64,000 nt of DNA from Sinonovacula constricta (lineage: Eukaryota; Mollusca; Bivalvia; Cardiida; Solecurtidae), in contig CM017563.1 in the NCBI GenBank assembly GCA_007844125.1, forward strand, positions 29,522,094 to 29,586,093. Reading direction: 5' to 3'. Position numbers and translations under genes: made by a program. Below are positions 36,896-50,241 of this stretch, piece by piece (position 1 is the first letter of the stretch; each line of letters opens with the position of its first letter). Under the pieces are notes generated by a model, which did not search any database, was not told the origin of the DNA, and was given only the letters and a program-made list of their open reading frames with translations.

Positions 36896-37640
36896 AATGG
36901 CAAGATTTCGGCTGGGCTCCTCTCAGCACTCTCACAGCATCCCTTTCTCATATGCTTCGCTGAATGGGTGGGGGGGAGGTTCTGAAATGTATTAAGGAGA
37001 TAGTCATGTTAAATCAGTGATAACAAGTATGGTTGGATTCATGTATATACATGTGAGGCGGTCTTCCTGCTGACTGGCAGTGTGTTGATGTTTTAAAAGA
37101 AATTGGATAGCATTGTCCTTTATCATACATAAGTAAAGGGTGCTATGATGACTATGCTTGTAAGCAATGTAACAAACAAACAAAAAAGAAAAAAAGTTTA
37201 CATATATACTAAAACAAAAAAAGCACCTTGTTAATATCAAGTGTTCGATTTGGCATTCAAGCAAAAATGCATATTATGTGATTTTATATAGATATTAAAC
37301 CAATGTAGGCTGACTGGTGAGAGATTACAAAGTATTGAATTCAAAATCATACCTTTTAAAAAATAATTAAGGGCAAGTTTTATAAATATCTAATTTTAAA
37401 CTGATTTTAAATTAAATAATAAGTAATGTCTATGAAATATAGAAACAGCTCTTTTCTGAATGATTACCTATGTATAGGAAGCTTGCATTTTTAACTTTTA
37501 GCCACAAAATAGCATTGTTGACACTGACACAAAAAAAAAGAATCAGTCAATGAAAAATTTCTGAAAATAGTGACATGTCACTGGCAAAAAAGTAACCTTT
37601 TTTCATTTTTTTTAATACTAAATAGATGGCCACAAATGAA

Positions 37641-37914
37641 AGTTTGTTTATTGGGTTTATGATCACAACAAAAGAATTTCAGTTATCTGAAGACCGTGTC
37701 CACTTGAAGCAGATAGAGTGCTGCCTTCACTGTGTACAGCATGCCGTAAACATCAGGCATGATACCTCATCCAGTCACATTATCCTGACAATGGGCCATC
37801 GAGTTGTGGAACTACCCTTATATTTACTTGAGTCTTACCAAGGGAGGCTATACCACTACCATTTTTACTGACTTTTGGTATGTCCCCGCCTGGGATCGCT
37901 ACCAAGTCCGGTCC
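37641..37914 (-). mobile_element. SINE-1 copy with deleted head
   Basis: The body and tail match other copies, but on the minus strand the head jumps from GGACTTGGTAGC straight to GATCCCAGGC, so most of the tRNA-like part is lost. Confidence 0.72.
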
Positions 37915-39540
37915 ACAGATAAAAAGTATTTTATTTCTAAACTTTGCAGACATAGTTTTTCTTTACATATGTCTTTTCACAATACTTTTTATACAGGGTG
38001 TGTCAGGAAATGCACAAGCATGTCTATTTGTTTGCTTTCTTCTGAGAAACAAAAACATCAAAAGGTAAAATTATATTAGAATTGTGACACAACTACATCA
38101 GAAAAGGCAAATATAATCAAATTAGGCAATGAAACAACTTTATACATACTTCATACTCAACATGAGATAAACAGCACATTAAAAGATAACATACATCAAA
38201 CTTAATAGTTTTAAGTCATTAAAGTATTAATTACTAAATTTTAAACATGAATAAACGTGCCAGAAATTTGTTCTGAATAGATATTCCCAAATAGATCTAT
38301 ACATTAAAGTAGGTGTAAAAAACAGCAGCAAACAACATGACTTGTAAGAAATATAAATATTTTTACTTATGTTTTAAATAAACTGAATATGTTAAAATGT
38401 TTTAACTGCATATAATTATTAATTAAGCTTGAGTGAATAATGAAACTAGTGTTCTTGCTATTTAGATATCTACAATGTTCTACAACTGACAAAATATGAC
38501 AAACAATGAGCTAAAAATGAAACAAACAGTCCCACTTCTTACAGGTTTAATGTTTAAACTGATTATTAAATTAAAGAATTTAGTAAAACAAATACACACA
38601 CAATTTTAGGAAAATAACAATTAACTGACCATTTCAGTACATACTAAAAAATGAAATGAAAACCTTCAGTACATACTTTAAACAGCACAATAAATCCGAA
38701 CTGACACACTTGGTCTATCTGCTGACTATTAAATTTTCAGTTTCTGTAATATTAATATTCACCTTTGTTAGTGTACTGACTATTACTGATCGCTTCCAGG
38801 TAACTTATTCAAGTGTTTGTAACTAGGACAGGGGATGTGAAGTGTATGGGGCCTATTGTTGCTGGAGGGTTAAAAGGTGCTAATTGGGTAAGAGGACTGC
38901 TCAGATGATGTGTGGAAAACACCATTTTCTTTATTTCCTTATGCAATTGTCTTCACCAGATTAAAATCAGATATGACTATAATCGTCTGTGATTGTAACC
39001 TTTATCTTTTACCTCGATGGTAATTTCCCTTTTCAAATTAGTGCCTGACTGATTGGATTATGCACCTGCTCTCAATCAAGAGCAATCTTTAACCTGATTA
39101 ATTGATTGTTATCTAGTTATCTAGAAATTATGGGCAGGAAATGTGGCTGTAAGCTTCGTGCAATGACTGCTTAATTCAATATGTTGATTTATCAGATTGA
39201 AATATAAGATATTACCTGATCCTAAAATTAGTATTATTATGAAAAATAATTCAAACTCTATAATGAATGTCAGTAAATTTTGTTAATTCAACAATGTTTA
39301 ATAATTGTAAATTATACATATATGTAAGGCCCCAGTAAAAGAATTATTAACAGTGTAATTATTGGAAAAAATGCATCACAAATACCACTTTTCAGTTTTT
39401 TCACCACAAGTTCAAGGAATGTCAATGCATGATTCTGATTAAGTACAGTTTATTAATGTATTTTAAAAGATTTAAGTGTGTAATTTTGCAAAATATTTTT
39501 TGATAGAGTGCTGTATTATTTAGACAATATTTCATATAGA

Positions 39541-39682
39541 CAAACATTCTGACCAAGTTTGATGAAGATTGAATAAAAACTGTGGCCTCTAACATGTTCA
39601 CGAGCTAAAATGTTGACAAGACGGACAAGGAGGTATAGGAAAAGCTCACATTGAGCATGTTGTTCTCAGGTGAGCTAAAAAA
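39541..39682 (+). repeat. Interspersed repeat of a type common in bivalves
   Basis: TCTGACCAAGTTTGATGAAG and then GAGCATGTTGTTCTCAGGTG and AGCTAAAAA resemble the ends of a very abundant bivalve interspersed element known from many clam and oyster intergenic regions. The identification is from memory of that pattern. Confidence 0.45.
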
Positions 39683-40261
39683 ACAACATCCAAGTGTGAT
39701 AAAAATCCTTAGTCCATTTATAAAATCTGTTGCTCACCTACATGTCATTAATTGTTTATAATTCCATATTTAATTGAAATAACAAGATATATGTTTATAG
39801 CAATACATAAATATCACTCCATCAATCCTTGACACAAGGCACATGACAATATAAACAGTTACATCATTTAAATATGGAGTTTACAGAGGAGCAAAATTCA
39901 CACAGTGGACAATTACTAAGACAAACAATAAGATATATTGCTTTAAGTTATACAAATACAATCTGTGCTGTCGTTCAATTCACAGCTATGATACATAAAT
40001 TAAAGGCATAAGGCATATTGTTATACTATAAAAATACTCCCTGCTGGGACTTGCCTGATCAGGATCTGCACTATTTGCTGCTTAATCACTAGTAATATAT
40101 ATCATAACCTTTGTATGAAATATACACATAATATATAAGCAAAACTAAAACTTTATTATGTGGTTTTAGCTACATGAAGTATAATAAGAGTGAAATTTGG
40201 GTTTGTATCTTTTGTAACATCACATTGTCACAATAGTGGTCATTTGGTGAGGTTTTTTCAT

Positions 40262-40795
40262 TTATTTATTTGGGTTTTACAGCACACCGAAACTTAACTG
40301 GTCATAGGGCGCCGAATACAAATAAGTTTATTGTGAATAGAGAATAATCAGGCAAAAACTAAACTATGTTATTAAAATTTAGAAAAATACAAAAATCTAT
40401 CAGTTTGAATAATGTGAACTACAATCGAAAATATGTTAATATATTATACGGTTTAAAAATATATAACAGTTGATAAACAGTTTAATTTTTTTTAACTTAT
40501 TTAGAATATTAGTCTCGTTCAAGAAGCAAACAAGTTTAGAATCCGACACTGTCCTAAACAGTTCAAACATGTTATTGACATTAAAATACTTTGACCGTAT
40601 GTGGTCAGTGTCGATTCACTGTAATAAAATATGGTTGACTGTTAGTGGTTCCTGGCAAGAAACACATACAGGTTGAAGTTCTCTTTTTAAAAGATATGAA
40701 TGAGTGAATCTAATATGTCCAATGCGGCAGTGGGTACGAGCTACGTCTTCCCGTCTACTTTCTCTGCAAGCAGACATTGGCACCGATGTTAGGCT
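40262..40795 (-). pseudogene. 5'-truncated LINE 3' end, broken
   Basis: Minus-strand translation gives CRIGHIRFTHSYLLKRE, PVCVSCQEPLTVNHILLQ, then a TGA where a Cys is expected, then IDTDHIRSKYFNV and CFLNETNILNKL. The RIGHT.LTHSYL..E..P.C..C...LTV.HIL pattern is typical of the C-terminal end of RNase-H-bearing non-LTR retrotransposons. An untranslated tail follows (GGCGCCCTATGACCAGTT, CTGTAAAACCCAAATAAATA). Two loose tails of the same family are at 1925 and 7640. Confidence 0.82.
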
Positions 40796-40799
40796 TAAT

Positions 40800-40985
40800 T
40801 TGGTGATGTCCTGCTTATTATTGATGGAGGAAATCCCCAATTTAAGTCTGTGTAAACTGCAGGTTAGCTGGAAAACCTTCCTACATGAAAGTTTTTGTCC
40901 CATACCAGGACTCGGACCCACACGGTGAGCAGTTACCTAGTCAGTGACCCTAACCGCTTGGCCATAGGCGCACCTTATATAACTT
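40800..40985 (-). mobile_element. SINE-3 copy abutting the LINE fragment
   Basis: Minus strand TATGGCCAAGCGGTTAGGGT (box A), GTGGGTCCGAGTC (box B), ACTTTCATGTAGGAAGG and TTCCTCCATCAATAAT. Same orientation as the LINE and directly upstream of its remaining coding part. Confidence 0.6.
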
Positions 40986-42111
40986 GTATTACACTTATGG
41001 AAAATATTGCCTACTGTTTCGGTTATTTACTGAAAATACTAACTTTAACGGTATATGATGGATTATATTCAAACAATACTTATTCAGAAATTGTGCAAAT
41101 ACATTTATAAATATAGGATACATGTTGTTACAAGCTGTGCTCAAACTGGGCTTTGAAAGTTGAGATACAACTTATATGAATCCCTTTTTATAGAAATATG
41201 GGACTATTCAAGTATCTACACACAGTTACTGCCAGTAAACATACTGATATATATCTGTCTTCTTGTAGTATTTAGTTATGTAAAGTAAGAAACTTGCTAA
41301 TAAGTAGCTCAATTATAGTGAGGTCAATTTGAAGCAGTCTACAAGATTAAAGCAAACATAACAACCAGATTTTGATAAGAGTTTGACCAAGTTCGTTGGC
41401 ATTTCGATTCTTGCAACTAAATTAGCACAAACGCTCAAACTGATGTTATAAAATGTAGCAAAGTACCCTTGAATTAGTACTGTCAATTATCAAGACACTC
41501 AACCAAATGTATAAACATCCCTGTTATACAATGAGGTATTAAACAGCTAGCTTTCATCTTTTCTGATACTGATGTTATATGAGCAGTTTTGATACAAATC
41601 AGTTAAACTTGACAGAACAAACGAATAATGACTGCTGGTCACAAGCAATAATGTGGACTTTTTTATTATTTTGCTTGCTGAATAATCCAACAACAAGAAC
41701 CTGTTTTAAAATTTTGTACGAAGAGAAGAGAGAAGCCAGCACAATGTAATAGCATATTAACTTCAACAACCTGTTATTTTCTTTCTTTATTTTGTTTTTA
41801 AAAAGTAGTCTCTGTTAAAATAAATTTCTTCTGTTCTTTGTTACATCACACCAACACAATAATTTATACAGTTGGATCGCAATAGTTTTAATTGCAATTT
41901 AATGAATATATGGGCCAAAATAAAAACATTATTAAGTCAAATCCTTCTTCCTATACATTAATTTTTATGCACAAATACAACTATACAATTATGATACACT
42001 GGATCATCATGCTGGATTGAAAGACATACATAATGACAGTCTCTTGAAGGGAATAAGATTTGGTTCAGTGTTTTCGCACCTCTGCGAGTGACAATAGCCA
42101 CTTTCAACCCT

Positions 42112-42432
42112 CGTTTGTGTTTATTGGGTTTATAGTCCCACCAGCAGTATTTCAGTTATCTCCAGACAGTGTTCACTTGAAGCAGATATAGTGCTGCCTT
42201 CAATATGTATAACATGCCATGAACCCCTGGCAGGTTACCATACCCAGTCACATTATCCTGACACCAGGCCAACCAGACATGGAACTCGCCTTATATTTGC
42301 TTGAGTGTAAGCAAGGGACCTATACCACTACCTTTTTTAGTGACTTCTGGTATGTCGCGGCCCAGGATCGTACCGGGGGTCGCATGTACCTGGAGCTAAT
42401 GCTCTACCAATTGCACTACCAGGTCCGGTCCT
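42112..42432 (-). mobile_element. SINE-1 copy
   Basis: Full length: minus-strand head GGACCTGGTAGTGCAATTGG, standard body (GTGACTGGGTATGGTAACC) and tail CTGCTGGTGGGACTATAAAC. Confidence 0.82.
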
Positions 42433-42845
42433 TGTTTGTATTGACTGACACTTCGATCAAACTGTGATAAATATCAAGTGATAAGTTGGAGTTGTCTTGA
42501 TATTTAGTAGATTTTATAAAGACCTAAGTCTAGTCAATTCACATTAGGGATTTAAATTGTCATTTGAAGCTAAACCATAAAAAACTATTAATTTAAGCAA
42601 ATTTAGTTAAACATTTGCTGTCTTTAATTTTAATTCCATTCTAACTGAACAAAAGTAACAATGAAATGAAAGAATCATTTACAGCACAACAATGGCTGAA
42701 ACATGTATAAGGTAAAAGCTGTCATATTAGTTAGGATTTTATAAATTCTATGATATTGCCAATGATTTGGCCTGTCAGGTTGGTATACAAAATATTGTTA
42801 CTTGGCTGTATAAATAAATGCAAGAACAATGAAATACACAGCTGC

Positions 42846-45800
42846 AGCATTGTCTAGCTATAGGGGCCATACGTGTAACATACAGCAGCATTGTCTAGCT
42901 ATAGGGGCCATATGTGTTACACACAGTGCAGTGTCTAGCTATAGGGGCCATATGTGTAACATACAGCAGCATTGTCTAGCTATAGGGGCCATATGTGTTA
43001 CACACAGTGCAGTGTCTAGCTATAGGGGCCATATGTGTTACACACAGTGCAGTGTCTAGCTATAGGGGCCATATGTGTTACACACAGTGCAGTGTCTAGC
43101 TATAGGGGCCATATGTGTTACACACAGTGCAGTGTCTAGCTATAGGGGCCATATGTGTTACACACAGCAGCAGTGTCTAGCTATAGGGGCCATATGTGTT
43201 ACACACAGTGCAGTGTGTAGCTATAGGGGCCATATGTGTTACACACAGTGCATGGTCTAGCTATAGGGGCCATATGTGTTACACACAGTGCAGTGTCTAG
43301 CTATAGGGGCCATATGAGTTACACACAGCAGCAGTGTCTAGCTATAGGGCCATATGTGTTACACACAGTGCAGTGTCTAGCTATAGGGTCCATATGTGTA
43401 ACATACAGCAGCATTGTCTAGCTATAGGGGCCATATGTGTTACACATAGTGCAGTGTCTAGCTATAGGGGCCATATGTGTTACACACAGTGCAGTGTCTA
43501 GCTATAGGGGCCATATGTGTTACACACAGTGCAGTGTCTAGCTATAGGGGCCATATGTGTTACACACAGTGCAGTGTCTAGCTATAGGGGCCATATGTGT
43601 TACACACAGTGCAGTGTCTAGCTATAGGTGACATGTGTAACACACAGCAGCAGTGTCTAGCTATGGGGGCCATACGTGTAACATACAGCAGCATTGTCTA
43701 GCTTTAGGGGCCATATGTGTTACACACAGTGCAGTTTCTAGCTATAGGGGCCATATGTATAACACACAGTGCAGTGTCTAGCTATAGGGGCCATATGTGT
43801 TACACACAGTGCAGTGTCTAGCTATAGGGGCCATATGTGTAACACACAGCAGCAGTGTCTAGCTATAGGGACCATACGTGTAACATACAGCAGCATTGTC
43901 TAGCTATAGGGGCCATATGTGTAACACTCAGTGCAGTGTCTAGCTATAGGGGCCATATGTGTAACATACAGCAGCAGTGTGTAGCTATAGGGGCCATATG
44001 TGTTACACACAGTGCAGTGTCTAGTGATAGGGCCATATGTGTAACACACAGCAGCATTGTCTAGCTATAGGGGCCATATGTGTAACATACAGCAGCAGTG
44101 TCTAGCTATAGGGGCCATATGTGTTACACACAGTGCAGTGTCAAGCTATAGGGGCCATACGTGTAACATACAGCAGCATTGTCTAGCTATAGGGGCCATA
44201 TGTGTTACACACAGTGCAGTGTCTAGCTATAGGGGCCATATGTGTAACACACAGCAGCAGTGTGTAGCAATAGGGGCCATATGTGTAACACACAGTGCAG
44301 TGTCTAGCTATAGGGGCCATATGTGTAACATACAGCAGCAGTGTCTAGCTAAAGGGGCCATATGTGTAACACACAGTGCAGTGTGTAGCTATAGGGGCCA
44401 TATGTGTAACACACAGTGCAGTGTCTAGCTATAGGGGTCATAAGTGTAACACACAGTGCAGTGTCTAGCTATAGGGGCCATATGTGTAACACACAGCAGC
44501 AGTGTCTAGCTATAGGGGCCATATGTGTAACACACAGTGCAGTGTCTAGCTATAGGGGCCATATGTGTAACATACAGTGCAGTGTCTAGCTATAGGGGCC
44601 ATATGTGTAACACACAGCAGCAGTGTCTAGCTATAGGGGTCATATGTGTAACACACAGTGCAGTGTCTAGCTATAGGGGCCATATGTGTAACACACAGTG
44701 CAGTGTCTAGCTATAGGGGCCATATGTGTAACACACAGCAGCATTGTCTAGCTATAGGGGCCATACGTGTAACATACAGCAGCATTGTCTAGCTATAGGG
44801 GCCATATGTGTAACACACAGCAGCATTGTCTAGCTATAGGGGTCATATGTGTAACACACAGTGCAGTGTCTAGCTATAGGGGCCATATGTGTAACACACA
44901 GCAGCATTGTCTAGCTATAGGGGCCATATGTGTAACACACAGCAGCATTGTCTAGCTATAGGGGCCATATGTGTAACACACAGCAGCATTGTCTAGCTAT
45001 AGGGGCCATATGTGTAACACACAGTGCAGTGTCTAGCTATAGGGGCCATATGTGTAACACACAGTGCAGTGTCTAGCTATAGGGGCCATATGTGTAACAC
45101 ACAGCAGCATTGTCTAGCTATAGGGGCCATATGTGTAACACACAGTGCAGTGTCTAGCTATAGGGGCCATATGTGTAACACACAGCAGCATTGTCTAGCT
45201 ATAGGGGCCATATGTGTAACACACAGCAGCATTGTCTAGCTATAGGGGCCATATGTGTAACACACAGTGCAGTGTCTAGCTATAGGGGTCATATGTGTAA
45301 CACACAGTGCAGTGTCTAGCTATAGGGGCCATATGTGTAACACACAGTGCAGTGTCTAGCTATAGGGGCCATATGTGTAACATACAGTGCAGTGTGTAGC
45401 TATACGGGCCATATGTGTTACATACAGTGCAGTGTGTAGCTATAGGGCCATATGTGTTACACACAGTGCAGTGTGTAGCTATAGGGGCCATATGTGTAAC
45501 ATACAGTACAGTGTGTAGCTATAGGGGCCATGTGTTACACACATTGCAGTGTGTAGCTATAGGGGTCATATGTGTTACATACAGTGCAGTGTGTAGCTAT
45601 AGGGACCATATGTGTTACACACAGTGCAGTGTGTAGCTATTGGGGCCATATGTGTAACATACAGTGCAGTGTGTAGCTATAGGGACCATATGTGTTACAC
45701 ACAGTACAGTGTGTAGCTATAGGGGCCATATGTGTAACACACAGTGCAGTGTCTAGCTATAGGGGCCATATGTGTTGCACATAGTGCAGTGTGTAGCTAT

Positions 45801-46435
45801 AGGGGCCATATGTGTAACACACAGCAGCATTGTCTAGCTATAGGGGCCATATGTGTTACACACAGTGCAGTGTCTAGCTAAAGGGGCCATACATGTAACA
45901 TACAGCAGCATTGTCTAGCTATAGGGGCCATATGTGTTACACACAGTGCAGTGTCTAGCTATAGGGGCCATACATGTAACATACAGCAGCATTGTCTAGC
46001 TATAGGGGCCATATGTGTTACACACAGTGCAGTGTCTAGCTATAGGGGCCATATGTGTAACACACAGCAGCAGTGTCTAGCTAAAGAATCCATATGTGTT
46101 ACACACAGTGCAGTGTCTAGCTATAGGGGCCATATGTGTAACACACAGCAGCAGTGTGTAGCTATATGGGCCATATGTGTAACACACAGTGCAGTGTGTA
46201 GCTATAGGGGCCATATGTGTAACACACAGTGCAGTGTGTAGCTATAGGGCCATATGCGTAACACACAGCAGCATTGTCTAGCTATGGGGGCCATATGTGT
46301 AACATACAGCAGCAGTGTCTAGCTATAGGGGCCATATGTGTAACATACAGATGCAACATCTAGCTATAGGGGCCATAAGTGTAACACACAGCAGCAGTGT
46401 CTAGCGATAGGGGACATATTTCTAACACAGAGATG
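42846..46435. repeat. 3.6-kb array of 40- and 41-bp units, about 85-90 copies
   Basis: The core is GTGTCTAGCTATAGGGGCC, ATATGTGT. Type A units end (T/A)ACACACAGTGCA and are 40 bp; type B units end ACACACAGCAGCA and are 41 bp. One A plus one B is 81 bp, a multiple of three, so alternating stretches stay open over longer distances. The left part is mostly TGTGTTAC units, the middle mostly TGTGTAAC, showing local homogenisation. It is non-coding. Confidence 0.93.
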
Positions 46436-47114
46436 CGTCAACATTGGGCAAAAACAATTTCAACTGCTGCATATATTCATAGAGTATACTCATATAACAT
46501 TCTGACTGGTTTTGCAGAGCAGAAATTCTATTTAATTCTATTACTTGTCACTTTTAGTTCAAGAAGGATGACAATTGAGTATTCAAACACTTATCCTTAC
46601 TTATGTCATTACTATACAAAGGAAGCTGAATCAGAATGGATACATGTAAATTAATATTTTTACTTATAAGAGGTTTTATATTGAAGATAGCTAAGAACAT
46701 ATAAAGCAGTTCCTTTAGTAAAGTAATCAAAAAGATACATTCTTGCAATGTTGTATTGTATAAATGAGATGGTTCTATGTGACAGCATTAGACTTTTATG
46801 ATGCAAGACAGACCTAAAATATTTATACTAATATTCAACCAACCACCAAGTGTAAACTTGTCCTTTGGGCCAGCATTGAATTGCTGCATGTGATACACAG
46901 TCTCATCATAGCAAACACTTGTGCCAAGTTTTTAAGAATCCCCAGACCAAAGTCCAGGACATGAACATACATGAAACAGTCATTTTGTGACAGCTAAGCC
47001 CACCTAACTAAACACTGGCTGGACTAAACTCAGGGTGTTCCACAGCCGCCAACATGTCAGCTAGAAGATCTATTCATCTGAAAAGTTTTCTCTCTGAGAC
47101 TCAAACCCATGCAA

Positions 47115-47825
47115 TACAAAATAAGGGTTTATGAACAACTCTAGAATGAGGGGTTATGATTGAGCCATTCTGCATCTGATGGTTTATAAATCAGCAACTC
47201 CATATCTGAGGGGTTATAAATCAACAATTCAGCAAATCAAGAGATATAAAACAGAAACCCTGCATCGAGAGATTATAAATCAGCATCTCTGTATCTGAGG
47301 GGTTATAAAACAACAACTCAGCAAATCAAGAGATATTAATCAGAAGCTCTGCATCTGAGAGATTATAAATCAGTAACTATGTATCCGAGGGATTATAAAT
47401 CAGTAACTCTGTACCTGAGGGGTTAAAAATCAACAACTCTGCAAATCAAGAGATATATATCAAAAACTCTGCAGCTGGATAGTCATAAATCTGCAACACT
47501 GTATCTAAGGCATTATAAATCAGCAACCCTGCAGATTAAGAGTTATAAATCAGAAACTCTGCAGCTAAGATGTTATAAATCTGCAAATGCATATAAGGGG
47601 TTATAAATCAGCAACTCTGCAGATAAAAAGTTATAATCAGCAACTAGGTATCTAAAGGGCTTTAAAATCAACAACTATGCAAATCAAGAGATATAAATCA
47701 GTAACTCTGCAGCTGGATAATCATAAATCTGCAAATGCATATAAGGGGTTATAAATCAGCAACCCTGCAGATCAAGAGTAGTTAATCAAAAACTCTGCAG
47801 CTAAGAAGTAATAAATCAGCAACCA
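47115..47825. repeat. Degenerate 30-bp minisatellite, left part
   Basis: Units of about 30 bp resemble GGGGTTATAAATCAGCAACT, CTGCATCTGA. TTATAAAT anchors recur near 47183, 47213, 47272 and 47302. It is strongly diverged, hence old. Confidence 0.8.
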
Positions 47826-48644
47826 GACTTCATAAAAAGAAATTTACAAACACTAGACCTTCGGTCCACCAAGCTAGGAATATCTACTGGTCTGGACCAA
47901 ATTTTACTGTACCTGTATTATTTTGGCATAAAAAAGATCTAGTTTTGCCAATCATGCTTTTTTTCTGTTATGTTATTTACAAAATGACGCCAGCTTGGAC
48001 ATGAAGCATTCATTAGACATCTCGGTACCAGCATCATTGTCTGTATATCAACACTCAGGCTCTGAAGCACACGGTGTTGCATCGGCAAAATGCCGAAAGA
48101 AAAACATTTTCTTTGTTTACAGTAGACAGGAATGGTACAACAGTATAAAATGCAATTGCTATTTATTCCATGTTCCAAACCCAGGAAACTGTATGGGACG
48201 ATACTTCATATAAAAATTATATATTTTATGCATTCTAAACACATACTAGGTTGAAATTTCATTTTATTGTTTTACTAATTATCTGATTTCATATTATCGA
48301 AAATTAAATGTTTACACAGATGCTTTCTGACCCACAATGTACACCACACTATCCCCTTAATAAGAACACTTGTGCGCAGGTTGTATGCATTATATGACAT
48401 TTGTTACATTTTAACATGCCAACAATCTCTGTAAAAGGTTGGTAAGCTAACTGAGATGTTACCAGTGGATTGGGTTCAGTAAATGGTCGTAAAGCGTTGT
48501 TTAGTTTAGTTTATTATATGTTTTCTTGATAATTCAGAATTTTGAAAAAAATGAAAAGTGGCTGGAAATTCTGGTGGACCATTGGTCCATTTAACTTGTA
48601 AAATTTACTGGACTGGCCACGGTCCACCGGGTTTTGTCGAAGAT
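47826..48644. mobile_element. Insertion of about 0.8 kb splitting the 30-bp array
   Basis: The 30-bp array stops near 47825 and resumes near 48645. The block between ends in related, directly repeated modules: GGTCCA, 17 bases, ACTGG at about 47863 and again at about 48574. The interior is less AT-rich and has short frames on both strands (79 and 72 codons) that I cannot identify. The class of element is unknown. Confidence 0.5.
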
Positions 48645-48960
48645 TGAGCAACTCTGCATATTAAGGGTTGTAAATCATTGTCTCTGCAGTAGAGGGTTTA
48701 TAAATCAGCAACTCTGAAGATAATAAGTTATCAAACAAAAACTCTTAAGCTGCAAGGTTATTAATCAAAAACTCTAAGACTTAATCAATCGGTGACTCTG
48801 TAACTGTGGCCAGTAATCAGAAATGCTGAATCTTTCAGGGGCAAGATCCCCAAGGATAACAAATCAGCACTCTTCACCTTAGAGGTTATGACTCTACCCC
48901 TCTAAAACTGACTGGGTGTAAATTAGCATCTCTGAAACTGGGAGGTTACGAATCAGTGAC
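48645..48960. repeat. Degenerate 30-bp minisatellite, right part
   Basis: Continues the units of the left part (TTATAAATCAGCAACTCTG at about 48700), then decays gradually to the right. Confidence 0.7.
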
Positions 48961-50241
48961 TGAAGCTGTGTGTTTAATTTATTTTAGAAAATTCTAATAA
49001 CACCTTAGCTAAAAAGTAGTCTTAAAAGAGTTAAAACTCTCAAACTGTGGGATTACGAATCTGCAATATGTAAGCTACAGTGTTTTTAGAATTTTCTTAT
49101 ATAAAGCCCATGGTTTTCCTAGTCTTATCAAGTACATATAGGAGTCCGCATTGAAACGCAAAAACCCAGTGTAAAGTGGTAATTGGTATCTCATCTTTGG
49201 TTTAGGTTTTATCATAACTGCCAATTTTTTACCCTCAACTTGTGTTTCTAATGCAGTAATTCCTCATGATTAAATGGTACAAATAATGTTTCCACCCAAA
49301 GCAGGAAACACTCAGGAACCAAACTAAACTGGTTGTTCTCACAAAGTACTACTTAAGGAAGACATTATACAAACAATATAACAAATATTTATTTCCTGTC
49401 TTTATGTTTTGTGTAGAAATGTACTAGTCACTCACTTGTAACTTCAGTTTTGTGCATGTGATGATCTACAGTTTTAAAGTTCAGCTGGTAAAACAATCAA
49501 ATGTGTCAGTGCTTAAAGCTTTATTTTAAAAATGTTTTACTTTTAAATGTGCAGCTAGTTTAATTGTGTTTTCAGATAAAAATTACTTGCATGTAAAAAA
49601 ATACCGTAGATCGTGTAATCAGTGCCTTTCACAGGACAAACCCGCCCCCAACCAGAAATCTCGGTTGCCAGTGTCTGATATTGTGTTCAAGTGACCTTAG
49701 TTTTTTCCTTAAACGCAGAGGACAGTCTATTACATCGGCTAATCCATATCGTTAACGGGATCGTAACTAAGCAACAAAGCATCAGACATACGCAAGGAAA
49801 TGCTTATCAGTTTCAAAAAAATAAATACAGTACTTAATATCTTATCACCACAAAGTTTGAAAGCAGACAGGTGGCATATTGTTTCTTGCATATAAAAAGG
49901 TTAATAAATATAAATTTCATTATGTCTAAATATAAGCAGTTGTGATTTTGTATGTGTGGACTAGGTATTAAGAAAAGACAAATACAAAATAAACTGCAAT
50001 TAAACTTGTATTCAGCAGGCCACCAAGGGACAGCCTATAATTGGCTGCTTAAAAACAAGTTGTTGATTAAGATCAAATATGACATTATTGTTTACAAATA
50101 AGTATTACATTGTATTAAAATAGCAGAAATACCGCAAAGTACTGTTCTTATATATATTAAAGTCTAGGACGTAACCTCTTTTGGAATATTAACATATGAT
50201 TCAGAATATCAAAAGAAGAAAATATTGCTCAATTATTAGTA

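Noticed and set aside
42829..46241. Cys-rich repeat frames (SSYRGHMCNTQQ type)
   Set aside because: They exist only where A and B units of the 40/41-bp array happen to keep frame, and break elsewhere.
47939..48213. Overlapping 79- and 72-codon frames inside the array-splitting insertion
   Set aside because: They overlap on opposite strands and match nothing I recognise; reported only as part of the insertion.
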